Origin: Tetrahymena thermophila SB210
Lineage: Eukaryota; Ciliophora; Oligohymenophorea; Hymenostomatida; Tetrahymenidae
DNA length: 64,000 nt
Assembly (NCBI RefSeq): GCF_000189635.1
Contig: NW_002476571.1
Location: 367,957 to 431,956 of the forward strand
Reading direction: 5' to 3'
Of this stretch, positions 13,370 through 24,549 are shown piece after piece (position 1 is the stretch's first letter; every line of letters begins with the position of its first letter). Position numbers and translations under genes: made by a program. A model generated the notes under the pieces. The model ran no database searches and had not been told where the DNA came from. It saw only the letters and a program-made list of their open reading frames with translations.

Positions 13370-15014
13370 ATGATATCCCTTTTACATTTAATCTTTGGAG
13401 TTTTGCTAATTCCAATAATTTTAATTATTTACAAAGTTATCCTATATCCATTGACAAGATTGCTATACTTGAAGTATGTACATTTAGATAAAGTCAGAAT
13501 TTTCTACACCTATGGTTAAGGATTCTTTCCTCAATTTAAAAAAAATCTTCTTGAAAAAAAGGATAGTTTAGCTTTCGTGAGAGAAATGTACTCAAAAAAA
13601 CTTTAAACAGCTCTTTTCAGCATAGGAACTAAAGTTGGATTTATCTTTTTGGATCCTGAGCTTATTAAGTAGGTACACTAAAATGCAGATGCTTTCAAAA
13701 AAAATGATGGAAGTTTGGCAATTACTTACTTATTTAGCAACTCTCTATTATTCGTGAAAGGAAAGGAATGGTAAAGACAGAGACAGTTTTTGGCAAAATC
13801 TTTTAACTTTTAAGATATTAAGAACTATTTACCCATATTTAAAGATGTTTCATCTAAAATATTTGGTCTGATCAGAAATAATTTAGAGATTTCTGGTACA
13901 CAAGAAATTGAAATAGTAAAGACTTGTGAAAAGGTGACATCAGAAGCTGTTTTTAGAGTTTTCTTTGGTCAAACCTCTTAGAATTTGATGGTTACTAGCA
14001 AAGATGGAAGTAGCACTCTTTTAGCTCATGAACTGGTTGCTGTAGTAGTTGACTCTTTTCACATGCTCCTTCATGATAAACTCCTTTTGATTAAATTTAC
14101 AATGCTTGGAAAAAACAGTATTAATATCTTGCCAACATAAAGCGAATTAAAGTTGTTAAATCGCTTGAAAGAAGTGAAGAGAGTATGTCTAGAAATAGTT
14201 GAAAAAAGAAGAAACGAACTTTTAAAAGATTAAAGTTAGTTCAAAAATAATTTCTTGGATTAATATTTAAAAGAAACATTGATTAACCAAAACAAATTAA
14301 TCACCGATGAAGAAATTATTGAGAATTTTATAGGACTCTTCTTTGCTGGAACTGATACAACTGGAAACATGACTGGAGTTGCTTTGTACTACTTATCACT
14401 CTATCCTGAGATTCAGTAAAAAGCAAGAGAAGAAATTTAGAAAGTTCTTTCCTCAAAATGTAACTCAAATGAAAACCTTGATGAACTATTCAACTCTTTG
14501 ACATTTGAAGATCTTCAGTAATTAGATTTGATAAACTCAATTCTTAAAGAATCTTTAAGATTGATACCACCTGCTCCCTCTGTTTTCCCAAGAATAGCCG
14601 AAAGAGACATCAAAATTGGTGATTTCTAACTCAAAAAAGGGGATTTTGTAAATACCTATTTCATTTACAATTTCTACAATCCTGATTAATTTAGTAACCC
14701 AGAAGTCTTCGACCCATACAGGTGGATGAACCAAAATGAGTAAACTTTTTTATTTTAATTTTTTTGATTTAAGATCTATTTTAATTAAAAGGTCATAAAA
14801 TGTATTTAACTTCACGCCTTTCTCCTTAGGCCCAAGAAATTGTATAGGTCAGCATTTTGGTATGATAGAAGGAAAATGCATGCTTATCTATGCTTTGCTT
14901 AATTTTGACATACTACCAAACAAAAATTAAGAAGTAAAAAAAATAATGGGAACAATCTACGGATTTGAAAAGGATAACCTAGTTTATTTTAAAAAGAGAA
15001 ACATAAATAATTGA
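13370..15014 (+). CDS. Cytochrome P450 monooxygenase, copy 1
   Basis: Two exons (13370-14739 and 14792-15014, 52-bp intron), 530 residues, the usual P450 length. An N-terminal hydrophobic helix (about residues 3-20) implies an ER membrane anchor. Family landmarks are clear: helix-I AGTDTTG (326-332), ExxR as ESLR (from 394), a PERF-like FDPYRWM, and the haem loop [10 protein letters not shown] with the ligand Cys at about 474. It should catalyse haem-thiolate, NADPH-dependent oxygenation; the substrate cannot be read from sequence. The intron lies between the PERF-like region and the haem loop, as in the two paralogues at 24.6 and 36.8 kb. T. thermophila is known to have an expanded, ciliate-specific P450 set. 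Confidence 0.95.
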
Positions 15015-16564
15015 ATAAATTAAAAAAAAAAGATTTATATAAGTGCTATTTATTCTTTACATATTTTTTACATTTTCTTTAATTACATTAAAAAATCTTG
15101 AATAGAAATTAAATTTTTTTTAAGTTAAATAGAAAATTTTATAAAACTTTACTTATGATATATTGCTTATAGAACAATTATCTTAATTTACATTTTTTAT
15201 GTGATTTAATTAATGCAGATACTTTTCTGCTAATTTAATGGTTACACTAAAATATCAAATGATTTTTTATAGTAGATTTTGACTTTAAGAAAAATATATT
15301 TTTTAGAAATTTCTAATTTTATTCATGATTTATTGATGTACTTTTATTATCTTTAATAAGTAAATAATAGATTTTATTTTTATTTTTATATTAATAAACG
15401 CGCTATTTTTGCGAGACTAGCTTTCTTTACATTATGTAAAGACTTTTGAAAAGTTTCTAAAAGAAAATAATATCATCGAGTGAATTAGTGAGCTTAAATA
15501 AAACTCTGTATAAGCAGAAATTTATTATATTGAAAAAATTTGGATAAAATTAAAATGATACATAAATTTATAAATCTTATGTAATGTACATAATTTAATT
15601 TAAAAACTTTTAGGTTATTATCTTCTAATTTAAGTAAGAAAATCTTAATATTGCTTAAAAGTAGAAATAATTTTAATTATTTTTATTTTTTAAATAAAAT
15701 TTTTAAATTTTTTAATCTAATCTTTGTGTCTGTCTTTAAATTTAAGAATATAAAATAAGTATAATACATTTAATATTTAATAAATTAATTATTAATTAAT
15801 TAAAATTCAATTTATTTTGGATTTTTCTTTTATGGTTAGTTGTAAATAGCTAGGAAAAACTATTGCTAAATTTAAATCAAATAAATTAAAAAGAAAAAAC
15901 TGAAATTGAATTGCAAATAAATCAATATAAGGAATAAATTTGCAAGAAAATTATTAAGCATGAGTGAATAACTAACTCTAAATAAAGATATTAAGACTTC
16001 AATAAAATTGATATATATATTTTCAATATAAAAATTAAATTAGAAAGAACATTCATTATTGATTGATAGTAAAAAATTTAATTAATTATCAATCCTCTTC
16101 AAGTAAATAAAGACAATTAAAGATAAAAACCATAGTAAATATTGAATAAAAATAGAAAGAAGTAGTAAATCTAATTATATTATTAAAAATATTTTATTTA
16201 AATATAACTTAAAAATTTATTAGCTATTTACTAAAAATCTAACCAAATATCATTATAAATAGATTATTGATAGTTTTAAAATTAACCAGAGCTAATAAAT
16301 ATAACTTATCAATTTAGAAGCTGACTAAAATATAGATAAAATATCTTAAATTTTAAAGGTAAACATTTTTAATAGTAATTATTAGCTGAATTTTTCATAT
16401 TTTAAGATTTCATTAAAAAAATGAATATAATTTGTTTTAGAACCTAATAGGGTATATTAGAAGTTATAGTATTTGGGATATAATTGACTTTATTAATTTG
16501 TTTTTTATTAATGCAAAAAACAAAAAAATATTAGACAGAATTTTAATGATAATATTAAATAAAA
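15015..16564. other. Intergenic, nothing recognised
   Basis: About 1.5 kb of AT-rich sequence between the P450 stop and an LRR gene start. No coherent frame, RNA gene or repeat was found. Confidence 0.55.
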
Positions 16565-17938
16565 ATGGGTGATAAAAATCAAAATATTTAAAAATTCTCA
16601 ACTATTGAGGAGATGATTAAAGTAAATGAAGAAGAGGCCTTTCTTACTCAAAAAATTGTTTTATAGAGTAAAGAAACTTAGTAGGAGAAGGTAGATTTTT
16701 CAATATTTTGCAGTTAAATATCTAAGTTTTAAAACCTAAAAAAACTGAACTTAACTTATTGTGATAATTTGAGCTTAAAAGAAGTTAGCGGATTAAATGA
16801 ATTGCTAATTTAAATTAAAGACCTTACTTCAATTAAACTTTTATTTCGATTTTCTTGTCAAATTGAAAACTAATCGCTTTTGCATATATTTTAAAGTATT
16901 CAAAGCTAAACAAATCTTGAAAAGCTTTGTTTAGATTTTTATGATAATAAAAATTTATGTGATGATCATATCTTTTTATTATCTGAGGTAATTTCTAAAA
17001 ATTAAAATCTCAAGAAGATAGATATTGAATTAGGATGGAATTAATATATTTCTCAATAGAGCATCAATTTTATCTCTAGTTGTCTGCTAGATAAACAAAG
17101 TTTAAAATATTTAAGTCTATCCTTTCATTATTTAAAAAAAATAGAGAGCATAAATAATCTAAATTAATCTCTTTTTAATCTTGTAAATTTATAGAATTTT
17201 AGTTTAACTTTAGGAGGTTGTTCAAAACTTAATAATAATGAAATTAATTAACTTTTTTTATTAATTCAAAACATGAAGCAATTACAAGAGCTATATTTAG
17301 ATGTATATTGTTGCCATATAAGTGATGAATTAGTAAATATTTTGGGAGATTCTCTACAAAAATGCTAGTGTATTAAAAAATTAAATTTAAATTTAGGTAG
17401 TAATAGTTAAATCATAAATATCTAATCGTTAGGAATGGTGATTCATTTATCTTAGTTGATTGAATTGCAATTTAATTTAAATAACTGTTTCAATTTATCA
17501 TAAGGACCATTTGGGTGTTGTAGCCAAAATATCATTAACATTGAAAAGTTTAGTGTTAATTTGGATTAATGTAAATCAGTTGCAATAAATAGTCTAAAAT
17601 AATTTACTTCAGATTTGAAATTTCTAGTCAATTTGAAAGAATTAAATGTAAATTTAAATAAATGTTATGAGATAGATTAAAATTTTTACGACTAGCTTAG
17701 CTTATCGATACATAATTTAAAATATTTAGTTGTTGTAAGACTTACAGATTTATACAAAATTGAAGAAAATAGTTTTTAAAAATTGATAGAGTCCTTAAAA
17801 AGCATACAAACATTAAGATAAGTAGAAATACTGCTGAATGAGAAGAAAACTCATTATGATTAGACTCCATATTTAATTAGATAAGCTAGCAATTAATTAA
17901 GAAAATTTAAATATTTAATAAGCTTATCCTGTTATTGA
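16565..17938 (+). CDS. Irregular LRR protein A
   Basis: Single uninterrupted frame of 457 residues ending in TGA. The sequence is a chain of irregular leucine-rich repeats with Leu spacing and frequent Asn/Cys, for example LKKLNLTYCDNLSLKEVSG, LSLSFHYLKKIESINNL and LVNLKELNVNLNKCYEI. There is no signal peptide, transmembrane segment or kinase domain, so a cytosolic binding scaffold is likely. It is paralogous throughout to the proteins at 21404 and 28777 (same start pattern M-G/D-DK, same repeat order). It is followed after about 140 bp by the first 5S-like copy. The partner and role are unknown. Confidence 0.85.
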
Positions 17939-18080
17939 TTTCTCTTTAAAAATTTATGTAAAATTTATAGAGTATTTAAATAAAATATAGGTTTTTTTAT
18001 TATTGATTTATTTCTCTTTGATTTTAAATTTTATAATTCTTATAAATTCTAATTTAATCAAATAAATTGTCATTAAATTT

Positions 18081-18203
18081 GTTGTTGGTCATACTAAGGT
18101 TTTCGAAAACACCAGATCCCATTCTAACTCCGAAGTTAAGCGCCTTAAGGCTGGGTTAGTACTAAGGTGGGGGACCGCTTGGGAAGTCTTAGTGTTGATA
18201 AAT
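18081..18203 (+). pseudogene. Diverged 5S rRNA copy
   Basis: Recognisable 5S sequence with the core box region intact, but with a 4-base insertion after position 20 (aaggTTTTCgaaaac), substitutions in helix I (gttgttggtc against gttgataaa) that do not restore pairing, and a changed 3' end. It is followed by a T run. It is probably not a source of normal 5S rRNA, though transcription cannot be excluded. Confidence 0.75.
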
Positions 18204-18330
18204 TTTTTTATATAACTAATTAAATCTACTTTAAAATTTAAATTTAAAAAAAATCTATTAATTTTAATAAATAATTTCATTTGAAAAATAAATAATGAAA
18301 TATTAATAGTTATTATTTGCTATTAGTATT

Positions 18331-18449
18331 GTTGTCGGCCATACTAAGTTGAAAACACCGGATCCCATTCGAACTCCGAAGTTAAGCGCCTTAAGGCTGG
18401 GTTAGTACTAAGGTGGGGGACCGCTTGGGAAGTCCCAGTGCCGACAACC
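18331..18449 (+). rRNA. 5S rRNA with its 3' flank displaced by an insertion
   Basis: A 119-bp 5S gene, nearly identical to the consensus of the other copies (changes: aagTtg near position 23 and gtgCcgac near the 3' end). Instead of the oligo-T terminator that follows every other good copy, the gene runs directly into a G-rich terminal repeat of the element at 18450. The displaced terminator, preceded by a duplicate of the last nine bases, lies at 19306. RNA polymerase III could therefore read into the element. Confidence 0.85.
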
Positions 18450-18512
18450 GGGGGAGGGGTCGCAGGTGGGACTCCACTCATATAAAAAAATGGTAGGGAG
18501 CCTAAAGGCTTC

Positions 18513-18612
18513 NNNNNNNNNNNNNNNNNNNNNNNNNNNNNNNNNNNNNNNNNNNNNNNNNNNNNNNNNNNNNNNNNNNNNNNNNNNNNNNNNNNNNNNN
18601 NNNNNNNNNNNN
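18513..18612. other. Assembly gap (100 N)
   Basis: Exactly 100 undetermined bases inside the foldback element, probably a placeholder of unknown true length. Gaps of this kind arise where inverted or repeated sequence defeats assembly. Part of the element's left arm is therefore missing. Confidence 0.97.
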
Positions 18613-18638
18613 TCTCTCTCCTGCAGCCACACCAAATG

Positions 18639-18838
18639 CTGCGACACCTGGGTGCTTGCAGAAGCGGTAAATCCGCTTTACTGTCTTGGGCAGAAGACAC
18701 ATCTCCTATGCTCGAACGATAGATGTATTTTCAAGGAATGCTATAAAAATGCATCTATATATCGAGAGCAGGAGAGTTCTAGTACCTGTAAAGATAGAAT
18801 CAGAGCGGATAGACTACTTCTGCAAGCATCCTGGGCAG
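18639..18838. repeat. Long imperfect hairpin inside the foldback element
   Basis: The arms at about 18639-18731 and 18745-18838 are imperfect inverted copies (shared cores TGCTTGCAGAAG, ATCCGCT and ATAGATG), with a short loop centred near 18738. A transcript through this region would fold into a stem of roughly 90 bp with bulges. Confidence 0.7.
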
Positions 18839-19446
18839 CGAAATACTCTGCCGTCTATCCGGCTTTGTCCTGAACCTCACTCATAGGTTAACTAAGCCTT
18901 GAGCAGTTCTAGGAGGAGCAGATAAATTGGGGGCCATGTTTGAGGAGCTACTCTTACCTGAGCAACTCGATGCACCTCTCATTGTCATGAGAGGCCACCA
19001 TCTGCTCATCTAAGGTAAGGTATTACCCCTAGAGGGTTATCACTCTTTACATCTTTTAATTAATTGATTTATTTATTTGCTTTGATTGATTGATTAATTT
19101 TTTGACTATTTATCAATTAATAATCTATTAATCAAAGCAAATAAAAACATACACCCCCTTAAATAAAAATTTTTTCACCTTTCATTATCTCAGAAAGGAA
19201 AAGAAATTGTATAAATATTCTTTTATACAATATGAATGGAGTCCCACCTAAAGGCTTCTTCATTGGATATATAGACGTTGAGACCCACCTGCGACCCCTC
19301 CCCCTCCGACAACCTTTTTTATTTTTAATAATAAATATTTTTAATATAATAATTTAGTTTAAATCTATTATTTTTTTAAATATTATTTTAAAATTACTAA
19401 GTAAAAAATTTTCAGTTATTAATAGTCATTCTTTAGAATATGTTTT

Positions 19447-19615
19447 GTTGTCTACCATAATAAGGTGAAAACCCCGGATTCCATTCGAACTCCGAAGTAA
19501 AGCGCCTTATGGCTGGGTTAGTACTAAGATCCAATTCGAACTCCGAAGTTAAGCGCCTTAAGGCTGGGTTAGTACTAAGGTGGGGAACCGCTTGGGAAGT
19601 CCCAATGTCGATAAC
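19447..19615 (+). pseudogene. 5S rRNA copy with internal tandem duplication
   Basis: Begins and ends like a 5S gene but is 169 bp long. The middle segment, from cattcgaactccg to ttagtactaag, occurs twice in tandem, consistent with unequal exchange between copies. Additional substitutions occur (gtctacc, accccgg, gaagtaaagc, gtcgataacc). A T-run terminator follows. The RNA could not fold as normal 5S. Confidence 0.85.
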
Positions 19616-19744
19616 CTTTTTTATATAACTAATTAAATCTATTTTAAATTAAAAATTAAAAAAAAATCTATTATTTTAAATAAATAGTTTTATTTGAAAA
19701 ATTATTATTGAAAATATAAATAGTTATTATTTGTAATTAGTTTT

Positions 19745-19863
19745 GTTGTCGGCCATACTAAGGTGAAAACACCGGATCCCATTCGAACTCCGAATTTAAG
19801 CGCCTTAAGGCTGGGTTAGTACTAAGGTGGGGGACCGCTTGGGAAGTCCCAGTGTCGACAACC
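19745..19863 (+). rRNA. 5S rRNA
   Basis: A 119-bp copy with the full consensus except gaaTtt for gaagtt in the internal control region. Complementary ends GTTGTCG/CGACAAC form helix I. It is followed by CTGTTTT, a slightly broken T-run terminator. Component of the large ribosomal subunit, transcribed by RNA polymerase III from an internal promoter. Confidence 0.9.
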
Positions 19864-19969
19864 TGTTTTATTTTTACTAATAAATTTAAAATGAAAAAAA
19901 TATATTATTTCCTTAAAGTTTATCTTCTATTTTTTTAAAGAAAATAAATTGAATAATTTAAAATTTTTT

Positions 19970-20083
19970 TTGTCTACCATATTAAGGTAAACATATTGTT
20001 CGCATTCGAACTCTGAATCCAAGTATCTTAATTTGAATTAGTACTAGGATGAATAAAGTTTAGGAAGTAAAAGAATAAGCAAC
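19970..20083 (+). pseudogene. Ancient 5S-like relic, copy 1
   Basis: Retains scattered 5S landmarks (gtctaccat, cattcgaactctgaa, gaattagtacta, ggaagt) and a following T7 run, but most helices no longer pair. It matches the relic at 27426 much better than any functional copy, so the decay predates the block duplication that made the two clusters. Confidence 0.65.
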
Positions 20084-20507
20084 TTTTTTTATTAAGTATT
20101 TGAAAATATTAGTAAATCCTTTGTAATTAACTTTAAATAAAAAATAAATTTCAATAGCTTGCATTTATAATAATTAGTTTATTATTTTATTTAAAAAAAT
20201 TTAAACTTTTAAATGAAGGAATTTTTTGATAAATTAGAAATTTATAATTTATTTGATAATATTTATTTTAATTTATAAATCAAAATATATTCTTTTTCAT
20301 TTAAATTAAAAATTATTTATAATACAAATATGCTTGCTTAGATTTAGTATTTATGTCCTTACTAAAAGAATAAGAGAATAGATAATTATTTGTAATAATA
20401 TTCTATGGATGATTATCGCAATTATTTTCTTAATTAGAACATGCTTATATAAATTATTAAAATTAAAAATACATTTAAAATAGATTTAAAATGAAAAATA
20501 ATCTTAC

Positions 20508-20538
<31 letters not shown>

Positions 20539-20552
20539 CATACATACATACA
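20508..20552. repeat. (TACA)n microsatellite
   Basis: About eleven uninterrupted TACA units between the 5S cluster and LRR gene B. It is absent from the equivalent place in the second cluster. Confidence 0.97.
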
Positions 20553-21403
20553 TTAATACATAATGACAATATATGATAAAAAACTGATTGCATATAAATT
20601 TAAACATGTAATAATAATATTAATATAAAATTAAAAGAAAAAAAAATAAAAATTTTTAATTAATAAAAAATTTATATTTTTGTTGAATTTAAAAATTTTG
20701 ATGTAAAAAAATTATGTATTTTTGAAATTATAATAAATTAAAATATTAATTTTAATTCTATTATAAAATATAAAAATCTGATTTTTTAATAAATAATTAA
20801 AAAATCTATTTCATTATAATTTAATACCAAACGACGGAATTTTTGAATGGAATCTTGCTATATTTATTAGTTAAGTTTCTATATTAAACATTTATTATTA
20901 TTATGCTAATAGACATTTATTGTATTATTCTAATATTCTTTCTTATTAATTTAATTAGTTTAATGATTAATCTTTACTATAATTTATCCGATCTATTTTA
21001 GGCAGGGATGCATAAAATTTTGTTCCAAATATGTGAATTATCTAATGTTATTGTATTGTTTTTTTAGTGATTCCATATCACTATATTTTTCAAAGTCATA
21101 TATATTATTCTAAATAAAGGTTATTAATTTTAAGTTAAGCAAATTTTATTTTTATAAAACAAAAAAAATTTTTAAAATACTTAATAAACTAAATTTTACT
21201 TAAAACAGAATTTAAAGTGTTTTGAAGATTTTTCTGCATTAATAAAAAATAAAATTGAAGTCTTCGTCATTACATTAATATGACAAATAAAAATAGAAAA
21301 TATCTATTTTTTTGAGATTTGATAGGTGATCATTTTTTGCAAAGCATTATAGATAGATTAAGTAATTTGATTAAAAAGAAAAACTAACTATTTAATTTTA
21401 AAA

Positions 21404-22780
21404 ATGGATGATAAAAAACAAAATTATCTGGAAATAACTAGCCTTGAAGATTTAATGAGAATTAATTCATAAGAAGCTTACTTTAGCAAGGAAATAAAAT
21501 TATTTAATAAAAATACTGGATTAGAGTTAGTTGATTTTTCTTTGTATTGTAGCTAAATTTCTAGGTTTTCAAACTTGAAAAGAATTTACATATAATATAT
21601 GGACCATTAAGATTTAAAACAAATTAAAGGTTTATATGAATTTTTAAGTTAGATTAAAAACCTCAATTCACTCTGCCTTATGTTTAGGTATTGTAATGAT
21701 TTAGAAGAAGAATCTCTATCATAGATTGCTAAATGTTTTTAAATATAAAGTAATCTAAAAGATGTTTTACTTGATTTTTACTTTTGTACTAATTTAAAAA
21801 ATGAATATGTTCTTGAATTGTGTCAAATTATTTCTAAAAATGAAATTCTGAAAAGATTCTGCTTTCAAATGGGATGGAATAAATAAATAACTTAAGAAAG
21901 CGTAGATTATTTAAGCAATAGTTTGAGAAATAAGCTGTAGCTTAAAGAATTAGATCTGTCATTTCACTATTTATCAAATATAGAAAGTCTTGATGGATTA
22001 ACTGAAACTTTATTGGGTTTATCCCATTTAAACGTTCTATCTTTGAATTTAGGAGGCTGCAAGAAAATAAAAACAAATGAAATTAATAAATTGTTTTAAG
22101 TTTTTTAAAACCTAAAATAATTAAATAATTTAACCATAGATGTATATAGCTGTAATATAAATGATTAATCAATCAGTATATTAGGAGATTCTATTTCATA
22201 GTGTGAATTTGTAAAAAGTCTATAATTTGATTTTGGAGATATCTAAGAAATTAAAAATATTTAATAATTAGGAAATAGCATTTCGTAATTGCATAGCCTA
22301 TAGAATCTATATTATAATTTATTGAGTTCCAGTAATTTAGTTGATGGCCCATTTGGTTTCTAAACTAAAAATAGAAATTACCTTTAGTAGCTTTGTATTA
22401 TTTTAGATGACTGCAAAAATCTCTCAGCTTAAAGCCTAGAGTCAATGGCTTCTGATTTGTAGTTCTTAGTAAATTTGAAAGAATTAAATGTTAGCTTAGA
22501 AAAATGTGCAAACATAGGTGAAGAGTTTTATGAAAATTTGAGCTTATCAATTAAAAATATGAATAGCTTGATTATTGTTAAATTTCTTAAACTACACTAA
22601 ATTGAAAAGTACAGATTGAATTAACTTATTAATTCTTTAAAGCTAATTCAATGTTTAAGGTAAATTGAAATAGTTTTTTCTGGTTAAAGCATAAGCTTTT
22701 AATCAAATCTAATACGAATAAAATACACATAAAATTAATTATATAAATTCAAGCGTTTAGTTCTATTAAATTGTTAATGA
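21404..22780 (+). CDS. Irregular LRR protein B
   Basis: Uninterrupted frame of 458 residues, start MDDKKQNYLEITSLEDLMRI, TGA at 22778. It is made of irregular leucine-rich repeats (LKELDLSFHYLSNIESLDGL, LNVLSLNLGGCKKIKTNEI, LVNLKELNVSLEKCANIG). There is no signal peptide or membrane segment, so a cytosolic scaffold is likely. It is very close to LRR C at 28777 and more distant from LRR A at 16565. High similarity between B and C at synonymous and noncoding sites points to a recent duplication. The function is unknown. Confidence 0.88.
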
Positions 22781-24549
22781 ACACTTAGAAGTTATACTTA
22801 CTTAGGATTAATTCTTTAAAATTACTTTTATTAAATATATTTCAAATTAATTTATCTTATTAAAGTAAAATTTAATTTGTAATTTTTTTTCAAGAAAATT
22901 TAATATCTTAAACTTTTGTTTTCAGATAAAATCTTCTATATTGATTTATGAAGAAAAATTTCACTGTTTTTATTACATACATATTTTCTAAATGTTAAAA
23001 ATATTTCCTTTTTTTACCATATATATTTTAATGAATAGTAAAGAACATATAATATTCAATTATTCAAGCATTTAATATTTAATCATCCTTTTTTCACCAC
23101 TTGTTTATCCTCAGGATTATTTTTCTAAGACAATTGATAATCTTGCTGATTTAAAACACTTGATTAGTACTTTAAATTTTTATGATTTAGTTAAAGAGTT
23201 AAAAGTTTAAAAATAATTTTGTGTAAATTTTAAATAAATATTAAATAAAAAAAACTTTTTAATTAATATAATATTAGTTAATGGAGTAAAAAAGATAATA
23301 AAAAAAATCTAATAAAAGCTATTAAATAAATTCATAATTCTTTTTTGTTTTATATTCATTTTTATAGTTAAAAATATCAAAATCCAAAACAAATAAACTG
23401 TCTTTATTTACTAAAGGTCAAGTGTCAAATTTGAGAGATTAATGCAATTTGCTAAAACAGAACCTAAGCCTGATGCACCTATTATAGCAATTAAATTCAA
23501 AATTTTTAAATATTGAAGAAAAAATAAAAAATTAAAAAGTTCATTCGAAGGAAAAGATGAAGAAAAAATATGAAATAATAAGATTAATTAATTAATAATA
23601 AAAAATAAGTTGAAAATAAAATAATCAGTTAAATTAACAAAAAAAGCAAAAGAAAAAAGAGTTTTATTGTTTTAAATTATTTATTTTAATTAAAAATATC
23701 ACAATCCAAAAACAAACAAATTAACTGTTTTTACCTAAGATCAAGTGTCAAATTTGAGATATTAATGCAATTTAGTGTGTCTTGTAATTTAATTATGATA
23801 AATATTTAAATATGTGTTTAATTTAGAGGGGAGAGGAAATGAAATGAATGGAGTGAAATTGGGGGGCGGAAATACCAATCTCCACTATATTTAATTAGCC
23901 TTTGATATAAGAAATATATCCTTAAATAAAATCTAAAGAGACTTGTAAAATAAGAATCTATCAGATTTTACTAATTTTTGAGAAATTTATTACAAATTAT
24001 TCTTTGTTTGTAATTATCAAACTGATTAACATATCAAAGCAAATTATAAAGATAAAACAAAGTAAAATTAATGATTTTAAAAAAATATTTAATAACTTTA
24101 AATTAATGTGATATTGTTATTCGATCTAATAACACAATAATTTTTAAAATAATATAAAGAGAAACTAATAAATAAATGAGCAGAAAATTTTTTTATTTTA
24201 CTTATTACTTTTTATTAGAATAAATCTTTGTGAATCTATACAATAATATTCAATTGTTTTCTGTCTGTCTGTCTGCTATTAATAACCAAGCTATTTCTTA
24301 TTTAGGAAAAATCAAATAAATTTATCATCTTAGAATATATCAGATTTTACTAATTTTTGAGTAATTTATTACTAATTTTTCTATGTTAATTGATTAATAT
24401 TGCACATCAAAAATTAAGATAAATAAAATTCTACCAGAAATGATGAGAGGTTTTATTTTTTTGAGGCTTTAATTACATGATAACTGACTTTAAATCTATA
24501 ATCTTGTATACCATAAATATTATAAATATAAAGTTAAAAAAATATTAAG
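22781..24549. other. Intergenic with orphan LRR exons
   Basis: AT-rich sequence. Its left 400 bp match the region after LRR C (30067-30430). It also holds two minus-strand LRR exon remnants (listed separately) and a purine-rich tract near 23826-23868 (gaggggagagg..ggggggcgg) whose origin is unclear. Confidence 0.5.
23412..23776 (-). pseudogene. Two orphan single-repeat LRR exons
   Basis: Minus strand: 23488-23412 reads IGASGLGSVLANCINLSNLT and ends at a former donor. 23776-23735 reads LNCINISNLTLDL before a GTAAAA donor and is truncated at its 5' side. These are the CNLSNLTLDL-type repeats seen at 30.5-31.8 kb, and the flanking intron sequence is also similar. No start or terminal exon is present nearby, so they are remnants. 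Confidence 0.6.

Larger units (their letters stand above)
18450..19305. mobile_element. GC-rich foldback element inserted at a 5S gene 3' end
   Basis: The two ends carry a perfect 21-bp inverted repeat (18450-18470 and 19284-19304), starting GGGGGAGGGGTCGCAGG. They are flanked by a 9-bp direct repeat CCGACAACC (18441-18449 and 19306-19314) that copies the end of the 5S gene, including its private C variant. Right of the element the normal 5S terminator and spacer resume, homologous to the spacer after 26812. The interior is far richer in G+C than the surroundings, contains a 100-N gap and several nested inverted repeats (18639-18838, 18953-19020, 19069-19146). No transposase is visible, so it looks like a non-autonomous DNA transposon or foldback element. 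Insertion into 5S genes recalls Dada-type transposons, but their target duplications are shorter as I recall; the superfamily is not assigned. Confidence 0.8.
19620..23190. repeat. Block duplication, copy 1 (5S spacer, relic, LRR gene B)
   Basis: Spacer, 5S gene, relic, about 1.3 kb of noncoding DNA and the LRR gene are collinear with 27060-30430, with similarity in noncoding parts such as the 'gaggatttttctgcatta' tract before each LRR gene. Copy 2 lacks the TACA repeat and part of the LRR coding sequence. Confidence 0.75.

Noticed and set aside
18344..18886. Several overlapping frames across the 5S gene and GC-rich element
   Set aside because: They run through a 5S rRNA gene or across the run of N, on both strands, and have no protein family features. 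They reflect low stop density in GC-richer DNA.
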